In this document: piece by piece, positions 36,609 through 53,094 of the stretch | How positions within the stretch are numbered: position 1 is the stretch's first letter | Layout: each line of letters begins with the position of its first letter | Assembly: GCF_000004195.4 (NCBI RefSeq) | Contig: NC_030678.2 | Location: forward strand, 137,393,047-137,457,046 | DNA: 64,000 bases | Reading direction: 5' to 3' | From: Xenopus tropicalis | Lineage: Eukaryota > Chordata > Amphibia > Anura > Pipidae | Program-made: the position numbers and the translations under genes | Notes under the pieces: generated by a model | Told to the model about the DNA's origin: nothing | Databases searched by the model: none | What the model saw: the letters and a program-made list of their open reading frames with translations, nothing else

Positions 36609-36880
36609 TGATGAGAAAATGTTTTCTTCAGACATAGATTTACAGCGTATTTCTGCATTTCGCCACTGTCAAATTGTTTTGCAAAACTTCAGTGAAAAGA
36701 TTAGTTGCATGTAAAAAAATATGCATCAAATTAGGCCCCGCCGCGGCAAAATGAAAGTGGTCACATACAAAAAATTGCACAACAAATGCATTTCGCTAAG
36801 TTTTTGTTGTTTTGCAAATTTTTCAGTAGTTTCGCAAATTTTCTGGCAAAGCAAAATGGGACAGATTCGCTCATTACCAC
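36609..36880. repeat. Degenerate GATGAGCGAA-type repeat
   Basis: The sequence agtgatgagaaaatg on the left and gggacagattcgctcatta on the right read as inverted ends with tttcgc-rich interior. Confidence 0.45.
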
Positions 36881-37282
36881 TCTTCTGCCTGCCCCTAGTT
36901 CTGGCCCTGCCGTACATGTCTTTCAAATGCTCACAAAGCAGGGCCTATGTGATATGAACTTTGAGACTGTCTTAAATCTTTTGGATGCCATAATCCAAAG
37001 GGATCAGACATCTGGCACTGGTAGGGTAAGAAAAGTAATGCATAAAATTGGTTGATGCCTTACCAGTGATTAACATCAGAACTAAAAAAATTTTAACAAG
37101 CTGCTTTTGTAGAAGTTTCTTCCCACAAACATTAAAGTTAAAGCTACATCTAGTGCTTTCTATGCTGGTAGGGAAATGCCAGCTGGTACCCTAGGCAACC
37201 CATCCAGAGCTGTTAATTCCCCCAATTTTGCTGGAAGTTACCTGACTTTTGCCCCCTGCTCCAGGTCTTCCAGCGCAGAGTT

Positions 37283-37640
37283 TTAAAGGACATGTAAACC
37301 CCACACACAAAAATTTAATCAGTGAACAGCCTCTTCGAAATCTTTCAATACCTGCCACACTGGTTTTCCAGAGGTTAATAGTAAGGCTGCAACATCTCCT
37401 TAATCACTTAGATTTCCTTCTCCTCCTGTAACCCACAAGCTTTGACTTCTGGCTTGTGGGCATGCTCAGTTGTTCTAAACTCAGATTACTAAACACGCCC
37501 CCAGTCTAGCAGCCAGTAAAGAGATGGCATTGCTGGTTCCCATAGAAACTCAGCTCTAGCTGTCTGCTTCAATTTTTCTCCTGAGCTCAGCTTTACCATT
37601 ACAGTGCTCAAAGCAGAACTTTTATCAGAGACAGTCGTGC
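37283..37640. mobile_element. TTAAAGGACATGTAAACC MITE fragment
   Basis: The left end resembles T2-type ends (compare 46097). An internal stem cccacaag/cttgtggg lies near 37431-37460. The right end was not found. Confidence 0.45.
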
Positions 37641-38757
37641 CTGTGTGAGTCTGTATTCTTGATTAAATGTATGCTGAATAAGGGTCTGTGTGTGTGTGTA
37701 TGCTGTTTGCAGATTTAAATCTAACTGATTATGTATCAGAAGAAAAATGGCCACCAGGTGAAAGCTGCTATTTGCTTTAGGAAAATGTGATGGTGCTGGC
37801 AAACGGAGGGGATATATGCAGTACAAATAATGCCATTTGGGTGGGGGAGACGTGCCCAACTGATATACATTGTAGGCACATGGCAGGTGTGACATTAGAC
37901 CAGTGCCTATGAGGATGAGCATTTTAACCACTAGTGAGAGTGGATTTAGTGGAAGTCTTCCCCCTGTCAGCAATTTTTGTGGTTTATATCTTTTCAGAGT
38001 GTTTAAAGAAACTTCATTTTTAAATTTTCCTTTTGTGTAATTCAAGGATCCATTTAGCATACATTTGTTTTTCTCTTTCATTTTTTCACTTTCTCACATA
38101 TAACAATCACCATGTTAAAAATTACCTTATCTTTATAAAGCCAACAGGGAGCATAAGCCCATATCTGTGGCAGAAGCCAGTCAAATAATGCTTACAAGTA
38201 AAGGCTCCAGGCATAGCTGCAGCAAAAGCAACCCATCTCTTCTCGTAGTCTGTACAGAGATGCTAATAAAATGTTGGTGAAATTGTTTTTCCGCTGTACT
38301 GAGTCTCTAAACCCCAAATAATTAATGTAAACTATAGCAGGCCAACACAGTGGAGCAAATCAGAATGATCCAATTATTTGTACCCCAGGTCAATAATCAG
38401 ATAAAAAGGAAGCCCTATGGAGAACCATCAAGAGAAAAAACCCCATAAGCAGTAATTTTGGCTACATATCTGTCAGACAGGACCTCACAAAGACCACGTA
38501 CATGGCCATTAAGCTGATGATATGAGCTAGAGGGGCCACGTAAGCTAAAGATAGACAGGCACCTCAGTACCTCAGTGCTCCAATGCCCCATCACCCCCAC
38601 CCTGCTCTAGTGTTTCATCCTCAGTATTGCAAAATAGATCAGGATGGTGGAGCTTGTGAGTGTTGGTGGTATTAAAGTTTTTGTACAAATTTTATTATGT
38701 GATTTTACTGTGGAATTTGTCAAGTGATGGAATAAGAGTAAGGAATCACAATAGGTT

Positions 38758-40136
38758 TTTATTTTAACTCAAAACAAAAAATGAATGTCAGCCACTTTCA
38801 AAATAAATAGACAGTCCAATATTAGGTTGCCTGTGCTCCAGATCCAGAAGGCCCAGGAGAGGAACAAATACAATAAAACAAGCTCTTCATTGTTCCTGCA
38901 GGGCCCTACTGCTGGTTTCTTAAAGGCCCTCGCTGCTTTTTTTCTTAGAATAACGAATGACTGAGTGTCTGGGCACCCAAGCACCTTCCAGCATGGTGGT
39001 TGGGCAGCAATGTTTAGGATCGATTGCACAGCAACAAAACACCTGGGACTACCCTGCATGTTATTAGCCATATTCCGATTTCATTTTTACCAAATTAATG
39101 CCTTATTATTGGGTTAGTGGTGCAAATTTATACAAATTTAAAGGACTTACAACAGTACAGATGGCACTTTCTTTTGGCAGAGATGGAAAACCTAAATTTA
39201 GTGTAAAAATGATACATACTCAATCCCTTCCATTAAAGCCTGGCAACATTAAAAGCAACCTTTATGTTCACAGAACACAGGGAAGGGATCCTTATTTGTC
39301 CTGATCACTGCATGGCACCTCTGATCCCTAACACGCTGCAGGAAACCAGGCAAAACTAAGCACTTTATATTGGAATGGTCTATGTCTATGCTGCTTCTCT
39401 AACAGTAAGGCCTTATTCAGTATTGTAAGAAAGATTCAAATTTACCTGCTAAAACATCATTCTGACAAATAAAAACCACTGGCTTTTTAGGGTGGCTTTG
39501 TATGTTTAATGGTTCTATTGTATCATTTAGAATAACAACAGAAGTATCAGCCTACTGGCAATGTTGAATTCACTGGGACGCTTTTCTTCTGCACAATATT
39601 GCTTTTGTACTGGTATCTTAACAACTGGCATTGTAAACAAAGCAAATGCCAGTAGCCTAGTGTATAATTCTAAAAGGCAATACCACATTTTCATTTTGCA
39701 GGGGGTTACACGCATATGGTATACGAGTATATTACATGATTGATTCTGTTTTTGCCATAAGAAACCGTTGCAGTGTAAATGTGAAGTCTTTTAGTAAAAG
39801 TCCCGATTCCACCTTCATTTGGGAGTGGAAAAAAAGCAGTGTATAAAATAATTTCAGATCTTAAAGTTTTAACAACAAGAAGCTCCTAAAATCTGTCTAA
39901 ATACAATAAGGCGTTCGGAAAACATGTTTGAATTGGCCAATATACTCCACGTCGCACCCTTGATTTGGCTTGCGTTCACTCAATGTCTTTTCTACTAGTG
40001 CAAAACAGATGCCTGGACTATTCTTTTATAAAAGTCAGTAAGTAACATCATCCCAATTCCCCCTTCACACTTGGCATATGTGCTTTGGGCGAAGGGAGGA
40101 GAATTCTCTAATCAGATGAGGAACAGGCTATGGCTG
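38758..40136 (-). other. NABP2: NABP2 probable 3' UTR
   Basis: This stretch after the stop has no recognisable transposon, in contrast to the dense repeats further left. A minus-strand AATAAA lies at 38758-38763; ATTAAA occurs near 39506. The end point is inferred. Confidence 0.45.
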
Positions 40137-44899
<4,763 letters not shown>

Positions 44900-45045
44900 C
44901 TATAAAGATAAAAATTATGTATAAATGTAATTTCTCTTTCTCTCTCCGTGTGTCTCCATTGGAAAAAAAAATCCCAACAAAAAGCTTTATAGCAATGTCT
45001 CCATCAACAAAATGCTTTCAGCTCATTCCATTCTGCCAATAATAT

Positions 45046-45610
45046 ACAGTGCCCTCCATAATGTGTGGGACAAAGACCCCTTGGCTGCTCAGTGTAAAAT
45101 TTTAAATCAAACAATTCAGATGTGATTAAAGAGCACATTCCAGACTTTAAGAGTTATTTGCACACATTTCAGTTTCACCATGTAGAAATTACAACACTTT
45201 TTATACATAGTTCCCCTCATTTCAGGGCACCATAATGTTTGGGACAAAGTAATGGTAGGTATATTAAAGCAGTCATGTTTAGTACTTTGTTGCATATCCC
45301 TTGTATGCAATGGCTGCCTAAAGGCTGTGATTCATAGACATCACCAGTCGCTGAGTATCTTTTCTGGTGATGCTCTACCAAGCCTCTACTGCAGCCGCCT
45401 TCAACTCCTGTTTGTTCCGGGGGCTTGTACCTTTGTCTCTTTAAGTTTCCACTTTAGCATATGGAAGTCATGCTTAGCTGGATTTAAATCAGGTGACTGG
45501 CTTGGCCATTCAAGAATTTTCCATTTTTTAACTTTGAAAAAAATCCTGTGTTGCCTTAGCAGTATATTTGGGATCATTTTCTTGTTGCAGGATGAGTTTG
45601 GAGGCATTTA
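45046..45610 (-). mobile_element. Tc1-like transposon remnant
   Basis: The left end is tacagtgccctccataatgt; a second internal repeat reads caccataatgtttgggacaa. On the minus strand near 45500 the transposase scrap WPSQSPDLNPAKHD is readable, matching the conserved region before the catalytic glutamate. The rest of the transposase and the other end are missing. Confidence 0.75.
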
Positions 45611-45621
45611 CTGGAACCTGG

Positions 45622-45851
45622 GCTTGGGAGCAACATGTTGCTCATCACCCCCATTGATGTTGCTGCCAGTGGCCTCAATATAAATTCCGATTTTTTACGG
45701 AGACATAATTTTACTCCAAGTAGGCTGGCAGTCCACGTGAGGCTACCAAATAGCAAATCTAACTTTTTTTATGCTTGTGTGGCTCAACAACACTTTTTAC
45801 TGTACATCTAAGTGTGGCTCACAAATATAAAAATGTTGGGGTTCCCTGGTC
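45622..45851. mobile_element. hAT-like fragment, left end lost
   Basis: It shares gggagcaacatgttgctca and a gggttccctg end with the 954-1244 and 53968 copies; it abuts the Tc1 remnant. Confidence 0.65.
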
Positions 45852-46096
45852 TATGGCAACTCGATTTTTATTAAGTAAAATATATACATGAGAAAGAATT
45901 CCATAGATTTCACTATTAAAAAACTTCCCAAATCACAAGAATGACGTGCCTTGGCTGGATTCAATTGTTATTTGTGGTAATATTTGTGTTATATTGCTTG
46001 CAAATTTCCTGAAATGTCCTACTTAGAGAAAACATAATAAAATACACATTTGCTTGGCTAGAATAATTTTTTCTAAGTACTTGTGAGTATATTCTA

Positions 46097-46471
46097 TTAA
46101 AGGACATGTCAACCTCAAAAATAATTTTTTGCCTAATAAAAAAAAACAAAAACTTAATTCTAAGCATCTCTGCAATATGCATTCATTACAAATTCATTAT
46201 AACGGATATTAGAAGTAGTGTTAGCCAGTCCCGGTGGCTCTGACATTTGAAACAACATAACACAAGCAGCAGACTGACAGACCTGTATTGCTGGAGGAGC
46301 CTGGTATTTGCAACATTGTTTAAAAATTAACAACCAGGAGCTCAGCAAATGTTGCTTTAATAACTTTTAAAGTACTAATCATTTTTAATAAATTCATATT
46401 GGAAAGTTGCTTAGAATGATGTGTTATTTTATTCGGCAATACATTATATTTGGGGTTGACATGTTCTTTAA
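46097..46471. mobile_element. T2-like MITE with TTAA ends
   Basis: It starts TTAAAGGACATGTCAACC and ends GGTTGACATGTTCTTTAA, inverted, with TTAA at each border. It lies in the first NABP2 intron. Confidence 0.85.
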
Positions 46472-46639
46472 GCACTGCAGCCTAATTATCATTTATATGG
46501 ACAGAGTCTTGTGGCAGACACTAGCAATTTGTTAGGGCAAAACCCTTTGTACTACCAACACCCCTATTAGATCACCAGTGCCTACTCATAATTCATCTAT
46601 TTGTCCAGGGAGGGAATTCCACATGGCACCATTTAAACA

Positions 46640-46990
46640 AATAAACACAATTTTTGCCTAATAAAAGAAAATTCAATTCTAAGAAAATTTCTGTTGTAAA
46701 TTTGTTATAAATGTCATAGGTTTTAAAGTTATTTGAAAATGTAATTGCTACTGAGAGAAGGGGTCGTCTCTTCCTTTCTGTCTGACTCTTGAAACAATGT
46801 AGCAGAAGTGCTTGCGTTCATCAGGCTTCTGCTACATTGTTTCAAAAATCAGAACCTGCAGGAAAGAGAATATAAGTAGGCAGATAGCTGCTTTTAGGAG
46901 TAATTCCATGTTTCAATGACTTTTAATACCAATAGATATTTGTAATGAATGCATATTGTAAAGTTGTTTAGAATGACTATTTCTTTCATT
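46640..46990. mobile_element. Relative of the preceding MITE with an internal hairpin
   Basis: The sequence tttttgcctaataaaa and aaagttgtttagaatga match the interior of 46097-46471. A perfect 20-bp stem lies at 46789-46808 and 46826-46845 (ttgaaacaatgtagcagaag). Confidence 0.65.
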
Positions 46991-47119
46991 AGGTGAAAGG
47001 ACGGTATTATTAAGGCAATTTAGGCATCGGGGAACTCAGTATCCAGCGGTTCTTCCTATCAAGGGCCAAACCGCAGAACCCCAGGAGCTTTCACAGCCAC
47101 TCAGTATTTGAGCCCATAC

Positions 47120-47215
47120 CTTGCTATAGACAGAACGCTAGCTCGACCCGCACAGCATCCCCAGCCGAGAGGTACTGCAGCCTTATCCGCACACACTCCA
47201 CACTAGCTTCTCGCC
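47120..47215 (-). other. NABP2: NABP2 untranslated first exon
   Basis: On the minus strand GC-rich sequence ends in CTATAGCAAG/gtatgg, a good donor at 47120. It lies just downstream of two CCAAT boxes and an ETS-like site. The transcription start near 47215 is estimated. Confidence 0.55.
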
Positions 47216-47950
47216 GCTTACAGGAAGTAGTCGAGCTGGTCTGACCTATAGGCGCCCGAACACTGACACAATGAGCCAATCAAATGGCGCACCTTCTTCT
47301 ATTAACCAATAAACGATTATATGTTGCGCAAGTCAATGATTTTAGCTGTTAATAATAGGGCGCGGCCCAGGCTACGGGCGGAGCTATTCCAGGAGACTGC
47401 AAATGCCAAGAGATAGAACAAGTGAAGATTTCTCTGTGAGGGCGCGGAGTTATCATTACGTAGCTTATTCGCGTTGCTTTACTCAAACCCAATACTCAGT
47501 CATTCACAGAAGCTTCTTGGTTAATAGGTAAAATGACTTTTCTGGCTGAGTTAAGCAATGTTTGTAATATAAGTAATAACAACATAAAGACTAAGCATCA
47601 TGAGCAAGTAAACTACAAATAACACTCATGTCATGCACTGCATATTGTACCCCTATTACACCACATAAATGGTAAAATCCAAAATGGCGGATCCACACCT
47701 CCTGAGAATGTGACGTAGAGAAACAATTGACTAGCAACTAGAGTCCGATTGGACGCAGGCATATTTACGTCAACATCCAAGGAATGAGTTTAAAGGTTCT
47801 CCCCTGTTCCGGAGCACCTCGGTATCTCCCGCCTCCACTCACTTTTGTCCCTTGCAGGTAATTGGTCAACAAGACTGGAGGTCCCGCCCATTTGTTTAAT
47901 TTCTTTTTCTTGATTGGTTTTTATAAGCTGCCTGTTACGAAAGTGGGTGG
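47216..47950. promoter_or_regulatory. Bidirectional promoter of NABP2 and RNF41
   Basis: The head-to-head genes are separated by well under 1 kb. NABP2 side: CCAAT at 47276-47280 and 47306-47310 and an ETS-type ggaagt at 47223. RNF41 side: reversed CCAAT (attgg) at 47748-47752 and 47913-47917, CRE-like tgacgtag at 47711 and ttacgtca at 47765-47772, and a GC-box-like gtgggtggggcc near 47944. Two housekeeping-type half promoters appear to face away from each other. The motifs are seen; their activity is inferred. Confidence 0.7.
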
Positions 47951-48109
47951 GGCCTGCGGTAGGTTGCGTAGCAGCATCCGTAGAGCGCTGTGGACGGTGG
48001 TGGCGTCAGCTGCTGATAGGGGGAAGTAGGGAGACCTAGTGCCCGGGCGTCAGAGACCCCCGCCCCGGGACAGGCGGCGTCTGGTCTGTCGGGGCCGGGG
48101 CTCGTCACG
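47951..48109 (+). other. RNF41: RNF41 untranslated first exon (CpG-rich)
   Basis: Strongly GC- and CpG-rich sequence ends at a strong donor gtaagc (48110). No coding sequence is needed here, because the start codon lies in the next exon 6.3 kb away. The 5' boundary is an estimate. Confidence 0.6.
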
Positions 48110-48226
48110 GTAAGCGTTTGCGTAGTAGAATTCATAAATTCTTCATTAGAAGCAAGAGCTGCGAGGCCACCTAGGCAAATAAATCAACGAAGCAGGTGCT
48201 GAGGCGTCTGTGTGCAGTGTGTATGA

Positions 48227-48335
48227 CAGTGGTGTGCAACCTGCGGCCCTCTCCTACTTATTCAGCTGCGTTTTTTGGAACTGTTCCAACTTGTAGTTCA
48301 GCATTGTCCGCAGGGCCACACTATTTGCACCTTTG
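48227..48335. repeat. Short inverted repeat element
   Basis: The sequence agtggtgtgcaacctgcggc and the inverted gccacactatttgcacc; possibly a small hAT-like MITE. Confidence 0.4.
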
Positions 48336-48627
48336 AAGGCTCAGTGTGGGTCTCTGGGGAAGGCGCTGCCAGTACTGTAGGTATCTGAACTGTGTTCATT
48401 GAATGTGTTGCTCCTTTTAGATACAGCTGCCTGATTGGGCTGGGATATAGCACGTACCAATGGCCAAGTCACAACTACTGACCTGTCATTTGCCTTTACA
48501 GGAGTGTGGGCTCTGTAGGTCAGTGCTATTCTAAACACCCCAATGATGGGGGGACATTTGCTATTAGCTGGAACTAGTTTTGGGCTTGTGTCTGAATGGT
48601 AACCCCGAACATTTTCTATGATTACCC

Positions 48628-48637
<10 letters not shown>

Positions 48638-48658
<21 letters not shown>

Positions 48659-48660
48659 TG
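48638..48660. repeat. (AT)n microsatellite
   Basis: About 11 AT units in the first RNF41 intron. Confidence 0.9.
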
Positions 48661-49435
48661 TATAAAATATGTATCCCTTCTGCTTCTGACTTGTGTGGCC
48701 CTCCTGCTGTTTACAGAAGTTCAGTATATGAGAAAGAGAGGGTAGTTGTACTCATGGTTGTATTTGTATATATCCGCATCAAGCTGGACTTTCATTGGCA
48801 CCCTTCACTTTTAGAGAGTTAGTTATGCTCTGGCCTTCAGTTATTGTTGTTTTACTACTTCCAGCAGCCCATATGTTGCCATTTGTATCTAAACTGCAGG
48901 GTATGGCTGCAGGTTCTGTGGAGGGTGGGAAAAATATTAGGTTTTTCCTTTAAAATAAAACTATGGTACATTATGTATCTTGGAAAACATACTGTACATA
49001 TTTTGTTTTGGGTGGTAGCTTTTGGCAGTTGTTTTTTTGGTGAATAACTGTTATCTTTATTTGATTTCTGTGAAAACCTGGTGCTGTATGATGTACCCCA
49101 TCACATAATGTAAAAAAAACAATAGATGAGAGTTTCTGAACCTTTTGGTCTGGTGAACCAGATTAAGTCTGGAAGTTGTTTTTACAATCCAATGATTAGT
49201 TGAAATTTATTCGTGAACCCCATTGTGACTTATTGTTGAAGACATTCCAATGTATGAAGGACATCGGGTAAGTAACCTAAATAGCATTTGTGCAGTTTTT
49301 TGGGTCCGGTTCTACAGTTTAAGAATCCCTAGAATATATACTACAATTAAGGCTTGGGCTTTACATGTAACTGTTGTAATGTCGGAATTGCATTTGGTGC
49401 AGCTGTGCAAAAGGCTTTAATCTTGCTATACCTGC

Positions 49436-49829
49436 CTTAGGCTGATGCCACACGTGGCGTTTTTACGCTGCGTATTTTCTAATTCTTAAAAACGCCCGAT
49501 ATCATCATCCATAGAAATAACTTGAAAAGACTTGAAGCAAACCACACAATGCAGAAATACGCTAGAAAACGCCTTAGCACGGATTTTTCAAGCGTTGACC
49601 GAAATACGCCAGTATTTGCACAGCAAGCTATTCCTATGTATACACAAAGGCAGCTGCCAGACCTAGCGGAAATACGTGGCGTTTTTTACTATTTCGCACT
49701 ATTAGCACCATGGAAACGGGATTTGCTACGTCACCAGTACTAGGCTGAAAAACGCCATAGTCAGGGGCTGTGTGGCTTGTACGGCGTTTTGAGGCTGAGA
49801 AAAAATGCCACGTGTGGCATCAGCCTTAG
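49436..49829. mobile_element. GGCTGATGCCACACGTGGC MITE
   Basis: Ends CTTAGGCTGATGCCACACGT and ACGTGTGGCATCAGCCTTAG are inverted with one mismatch. The interior is aacgc-rich. Confidence 0.87.
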
Positions 49830-51170
49830 ATTTGGTCAGGCTGTTTGGCGCATTTTGCATGTTTGTCAGCTGAGGGGCCAGTTTCAGTAGACCTTGAAAT
49901 CCTCTTGGATTGCAGGTGATCTGTCCAAACTAAAAACTTTGTGTGCTGATGTGCCTTGTCTACTTCTGTATGGTGCACCTGCAATGGAGGAAATGAAGAA
50001 GACCACATAATAAGGCAATCCCTGTGTATGGTCAGTTGTACAGTATCTCTTTTTTTGGCTCACTGTCTGTCTGAATGGATCACCCAACCCCCCCCCCCCC
50101 CCCCGGGTTATGAGCACTTTTAGGCCTTATTCGTGCTAGATGTTTTTTAATCTGTATAATTTTTGTATACATTACTTACTAATTTTAAATGATTTAAGGT
50201 TATGTGTACATTTCACTCCTATTAAAAGCTGTTTCTTTCTTTTGGTATGGGCATTCAGATACTTTTGACTATGCAGTGTGTACCTTATTTCTAAGTAGTG
50301 TTCTTTTAATCTTCTTTTCCCATAAATGAACTGTAAAGTTTATGGAGAAGTCACACAAACTATTTTTAACTTATTGCATATGTCTGGGAAACTACCCCTT
50401 GGGGCTCTGAAAAGATTTGGATGTTTTTTTATTGCTGTCTATGGATTATGAAACAGCTGACTAATGAAAGGCGGCTGTTCTCACTCATGAAAACTAGTAA
50501 GCAGGATATCCTAAAGAACCAGTAACAGCAATGAATTAGTCCCATGTCCATTTATGTATCATGTACAATTACTCTACATGTTTAAACAACTGTTGTTTGC
50601 ATCAAGTGTAGTAATACAATTTAATGTATAATTTTAGTGGTAAGTTCACCGTCCTATATGTTCCATGTTGCATTGACCCATTTATTTATTACAAGCACTG
50701 GAAGTGAAGTCGTGTGCTTTATTACAGGAGTGCAGAATGGAATGAGATCTGATGTAGGTTGGTATCAAAAGGGCTGTGCCCCCAGCACAGGAAGCTTTAG
50801 GTGAGAAGTTGTGTGACAGAGTTTATGGTAAAGGCTTTACATGTAGACATTTCACATATTAAGTCCAATCATTGTAAGTCAGATTTGAAAGTAAACTTTA
50901 TGGCCCGGTTGTGAAGTATTCAGGAAACCAGTTAGCAGTTGTACATACAGAACGTGACCATATAAATGAGCAATTTCTAAAGAGGTGCAAGAAGGAAAGC
51001 CTTTACTTTTATTGTAACTCAAATGTTTCTGCATTGTACCTTTGTTCTTTTTCACTTCTTGTAAGAGGACACTAGTAAGGTGAGGTTTCTTACATAAGCA
51101 TTGCCTCAGAAATAACTGGTTACAACTGCAGAACACGGAATAAGTATGTGTATGCTACATAAAGATAATT
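49830..51170. other. RNF41 first-intron sequence
   Basis: No gene or clear repeat; a C homopolymer of about 16 lies at 50089-50104. Confidence 0.4.
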
Positions 51171-51251
51171 ATATTTTTGTTTCTTTACAAAAATGGCAAC
51201 CACTTTATGCTTCTTCAGCACTCATATTTTAATTTATTTACTAAAGAGGCT

Positions 51252-51433
51252 GGGGCAGATTTACCAAAGCACGAATTCGAATCCCGAATGGCAAAAAAAA
51301 AAAAAGTTGCGACGGCGATGAAAAAGTTGCCGAAAATACGAAAAAGGCGCAACGGCGATGAAAAAGTTGCAAAAATACAGATTATTACGAAAAAAACGCA
51401 TTGGGACCGTTTGTGGATTAGTAAATGTGCCCC
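51252..51433. mobile_element. GGGGCAGATTTACCAA MITE, copy 2
   Basis: The sequence ggggcagatttaccaaagc on the left and ggattagtaaatgtgcccc on the right are inverted. The interior has repeated gcgacggcgatgaaaaagtt-like units. Confidence 0.8.
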
Positions 51434-51582
51434 GCAGTATAATTTCCCTAGAAAAAATTCAGGCAAACAATCTTGGAAACATGCAGTGCTGCCAAAATTG
51501 ACCTTCAAGTTTGTTATAAAGATAAAAGCATTGATATAGCAACCATTACTGCTTTTGTCGATATGAAGTTATTTATCATCTA

Positions 51583-52450
51583 CAGTTGCAAGAAAAAGTA
51601 TGTGAACCCTTTGGAATTGTATGGATTTCTGCTCAAATTGGTCATAAAATGTTATCTGATCTTCATCTCAATAGACAATCACAGTCTGCTTAAACTAATA
51701 CCACACAAAAAATTAAATGTTTCCATGCTTTTATTGAACACACCATGTAAACATTCACAGTGCAGGTGGAAAAAGTATGTGAACCCTTGGATTTAATAAC
51801 TGGTTGAACCTCCTTTGCCAGCAATAACTTCAATTAAACGTTTCCTGTAGTTGCAGATCAGACGTGCACAACAGTCAGGAGTAATTCTTGACCATTCCTC
51901 TTTACAGAACTGTTTCAGTTCAGCAATATTCTTGGGATGTCTGGTGTAAATCGCATTCTTGAGGTCATGCCCCAGCATCTCAATCGGGGTTGAGGTCAGG
52001 ACTCTGACTGGGCCACTCCAGAAGGCATATTTTCTTCTGTTTAAGCCATTCTGTTGTTGATTTACTTCTATGCTTTGGGTCGTTGTCCTGTTGCAACACC
52101 CATCTTCTGCTGAGCTTCAGCTGGTGGACAGATGGCCATAAGTTCTCCTGCAAAATGTCTTGATAAACTTGGGAATTCATTTTTCCTTTGATGATAGCAA
52201 TCTGTCCAGGCCCTGACGCAGCAAAGCAGCCCCAAATCATGATGCCCCCACCACCATACTTCACAGTTGGGATGAGGTTTTGATGTTGCTGTGCCGTGCC
52301 TCTTTTTCTTCACACATAGTGTTGTGTGTTTCTTCCAAACAACTCAACTTTGGTTTCATCTGTCCACAGAATATTTTGCCAGTACTGCTGTGGAACATCC
52401 AGGTGCTCTTTTGCAAACTTTAAATGTGCAGCAAAGTTTTTTTTGGACAG
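51583..52450 (-). pseudogene. Tc1-like transposase, truncated and frameshifted
   Basis: The element starts after TA with cagttgcaagaaaaagtatg. A second copy of aaaaagtatgtgaaccc at 51770 gives the IR/DR end structure. On the minus strand the protein reads ILWTDETKVELFG (first catalytic D), WVLQQDNDPKHRSK (second D), SPDLNP and then, in another frame, MLGHDLKNAI to AGKGGSTSY. One extra G in the run at 51986-51989 likely shifts the frame right before the catalytic glutamate. The N-terminal DNA-binding half and right end are missing; a MITE fragment begins at 52452. Confidence 0.85.
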
Positions 52451-52451
52451 C

Positions 52452-52650
52452 AGTGGATTCGACCGAATACCAATCCAAATCCTAATTAGCATATGATAAT
52501 TAGGATTTGGAAGGAGATTTTTTTCCCCCCTAACATTTAACCCTTCCAAATCCTAATTAGCATATGCTAATTTGGTTCGGCCAGGACTGTGGATTCGGCT
52601 GAACCCTGCCGAATACCGAACTGAATACTGGATTTGGTGCATCCCTAGTA
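52452..52650. mobile_element. Fold-back MITE fragment abutting the Tc1 copy
   Basis: The block ccaaatcctaattagcatat occurs in both orientations (about 52475-52560), and the right end reads actggatttggtgcatccct, a common amphibian MITE end. Confidence 0.65.
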
Positions 52651-53094
52651 AATTTACATTATCATTTTAATCAGTGACTTTGACATTCTGCTCATAGAAC
52701 AGCTTGCCTGTATCACAGCCAGAAGTAAGATGATGAAGGCTGGGCTCAGATGTAGAGTTTCTTATGGCATTTAAATACCGTGAGTAAGTCTTAAATCCAT
52801 GACTGCATTCCTTTGTGGCTTTAGCACGATGCGATGAGCCAGTGTCATCTGAGAATCTGGGCCCTAAATTCTGAAGGCTGCGTTCCTCTTGTGTGACGCT
52901 GATGTACCAAGTCCATTTCTGGCCTATAGCCTGCCCTTAGTGTTCCTTACTGCTCAAATAACATTATGATAGCTGGAGTTGCAGCCAGCTGTGGATGTTA
53001 TGAGTGTTAACTGTACGGTGGCTCAAAGCAATATTAGTGTGTTTATTGTCCACCATTAAAAAGTAATTTTCTTTTCTTTATTTCTTGACTAAGT

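Noticed and set aside
37608..38081. 157-codon open frame on the minus strand
   Set aside because: It overlaps a MITE fragment and a TG-rich tract, has no recognisable domain and no splice or promoter context.
45252..45683. 143-codon plus-strand open frame
   Set aside because: It lies antisense to a Tc1 remnant and crosses into a hAT-like fragment.
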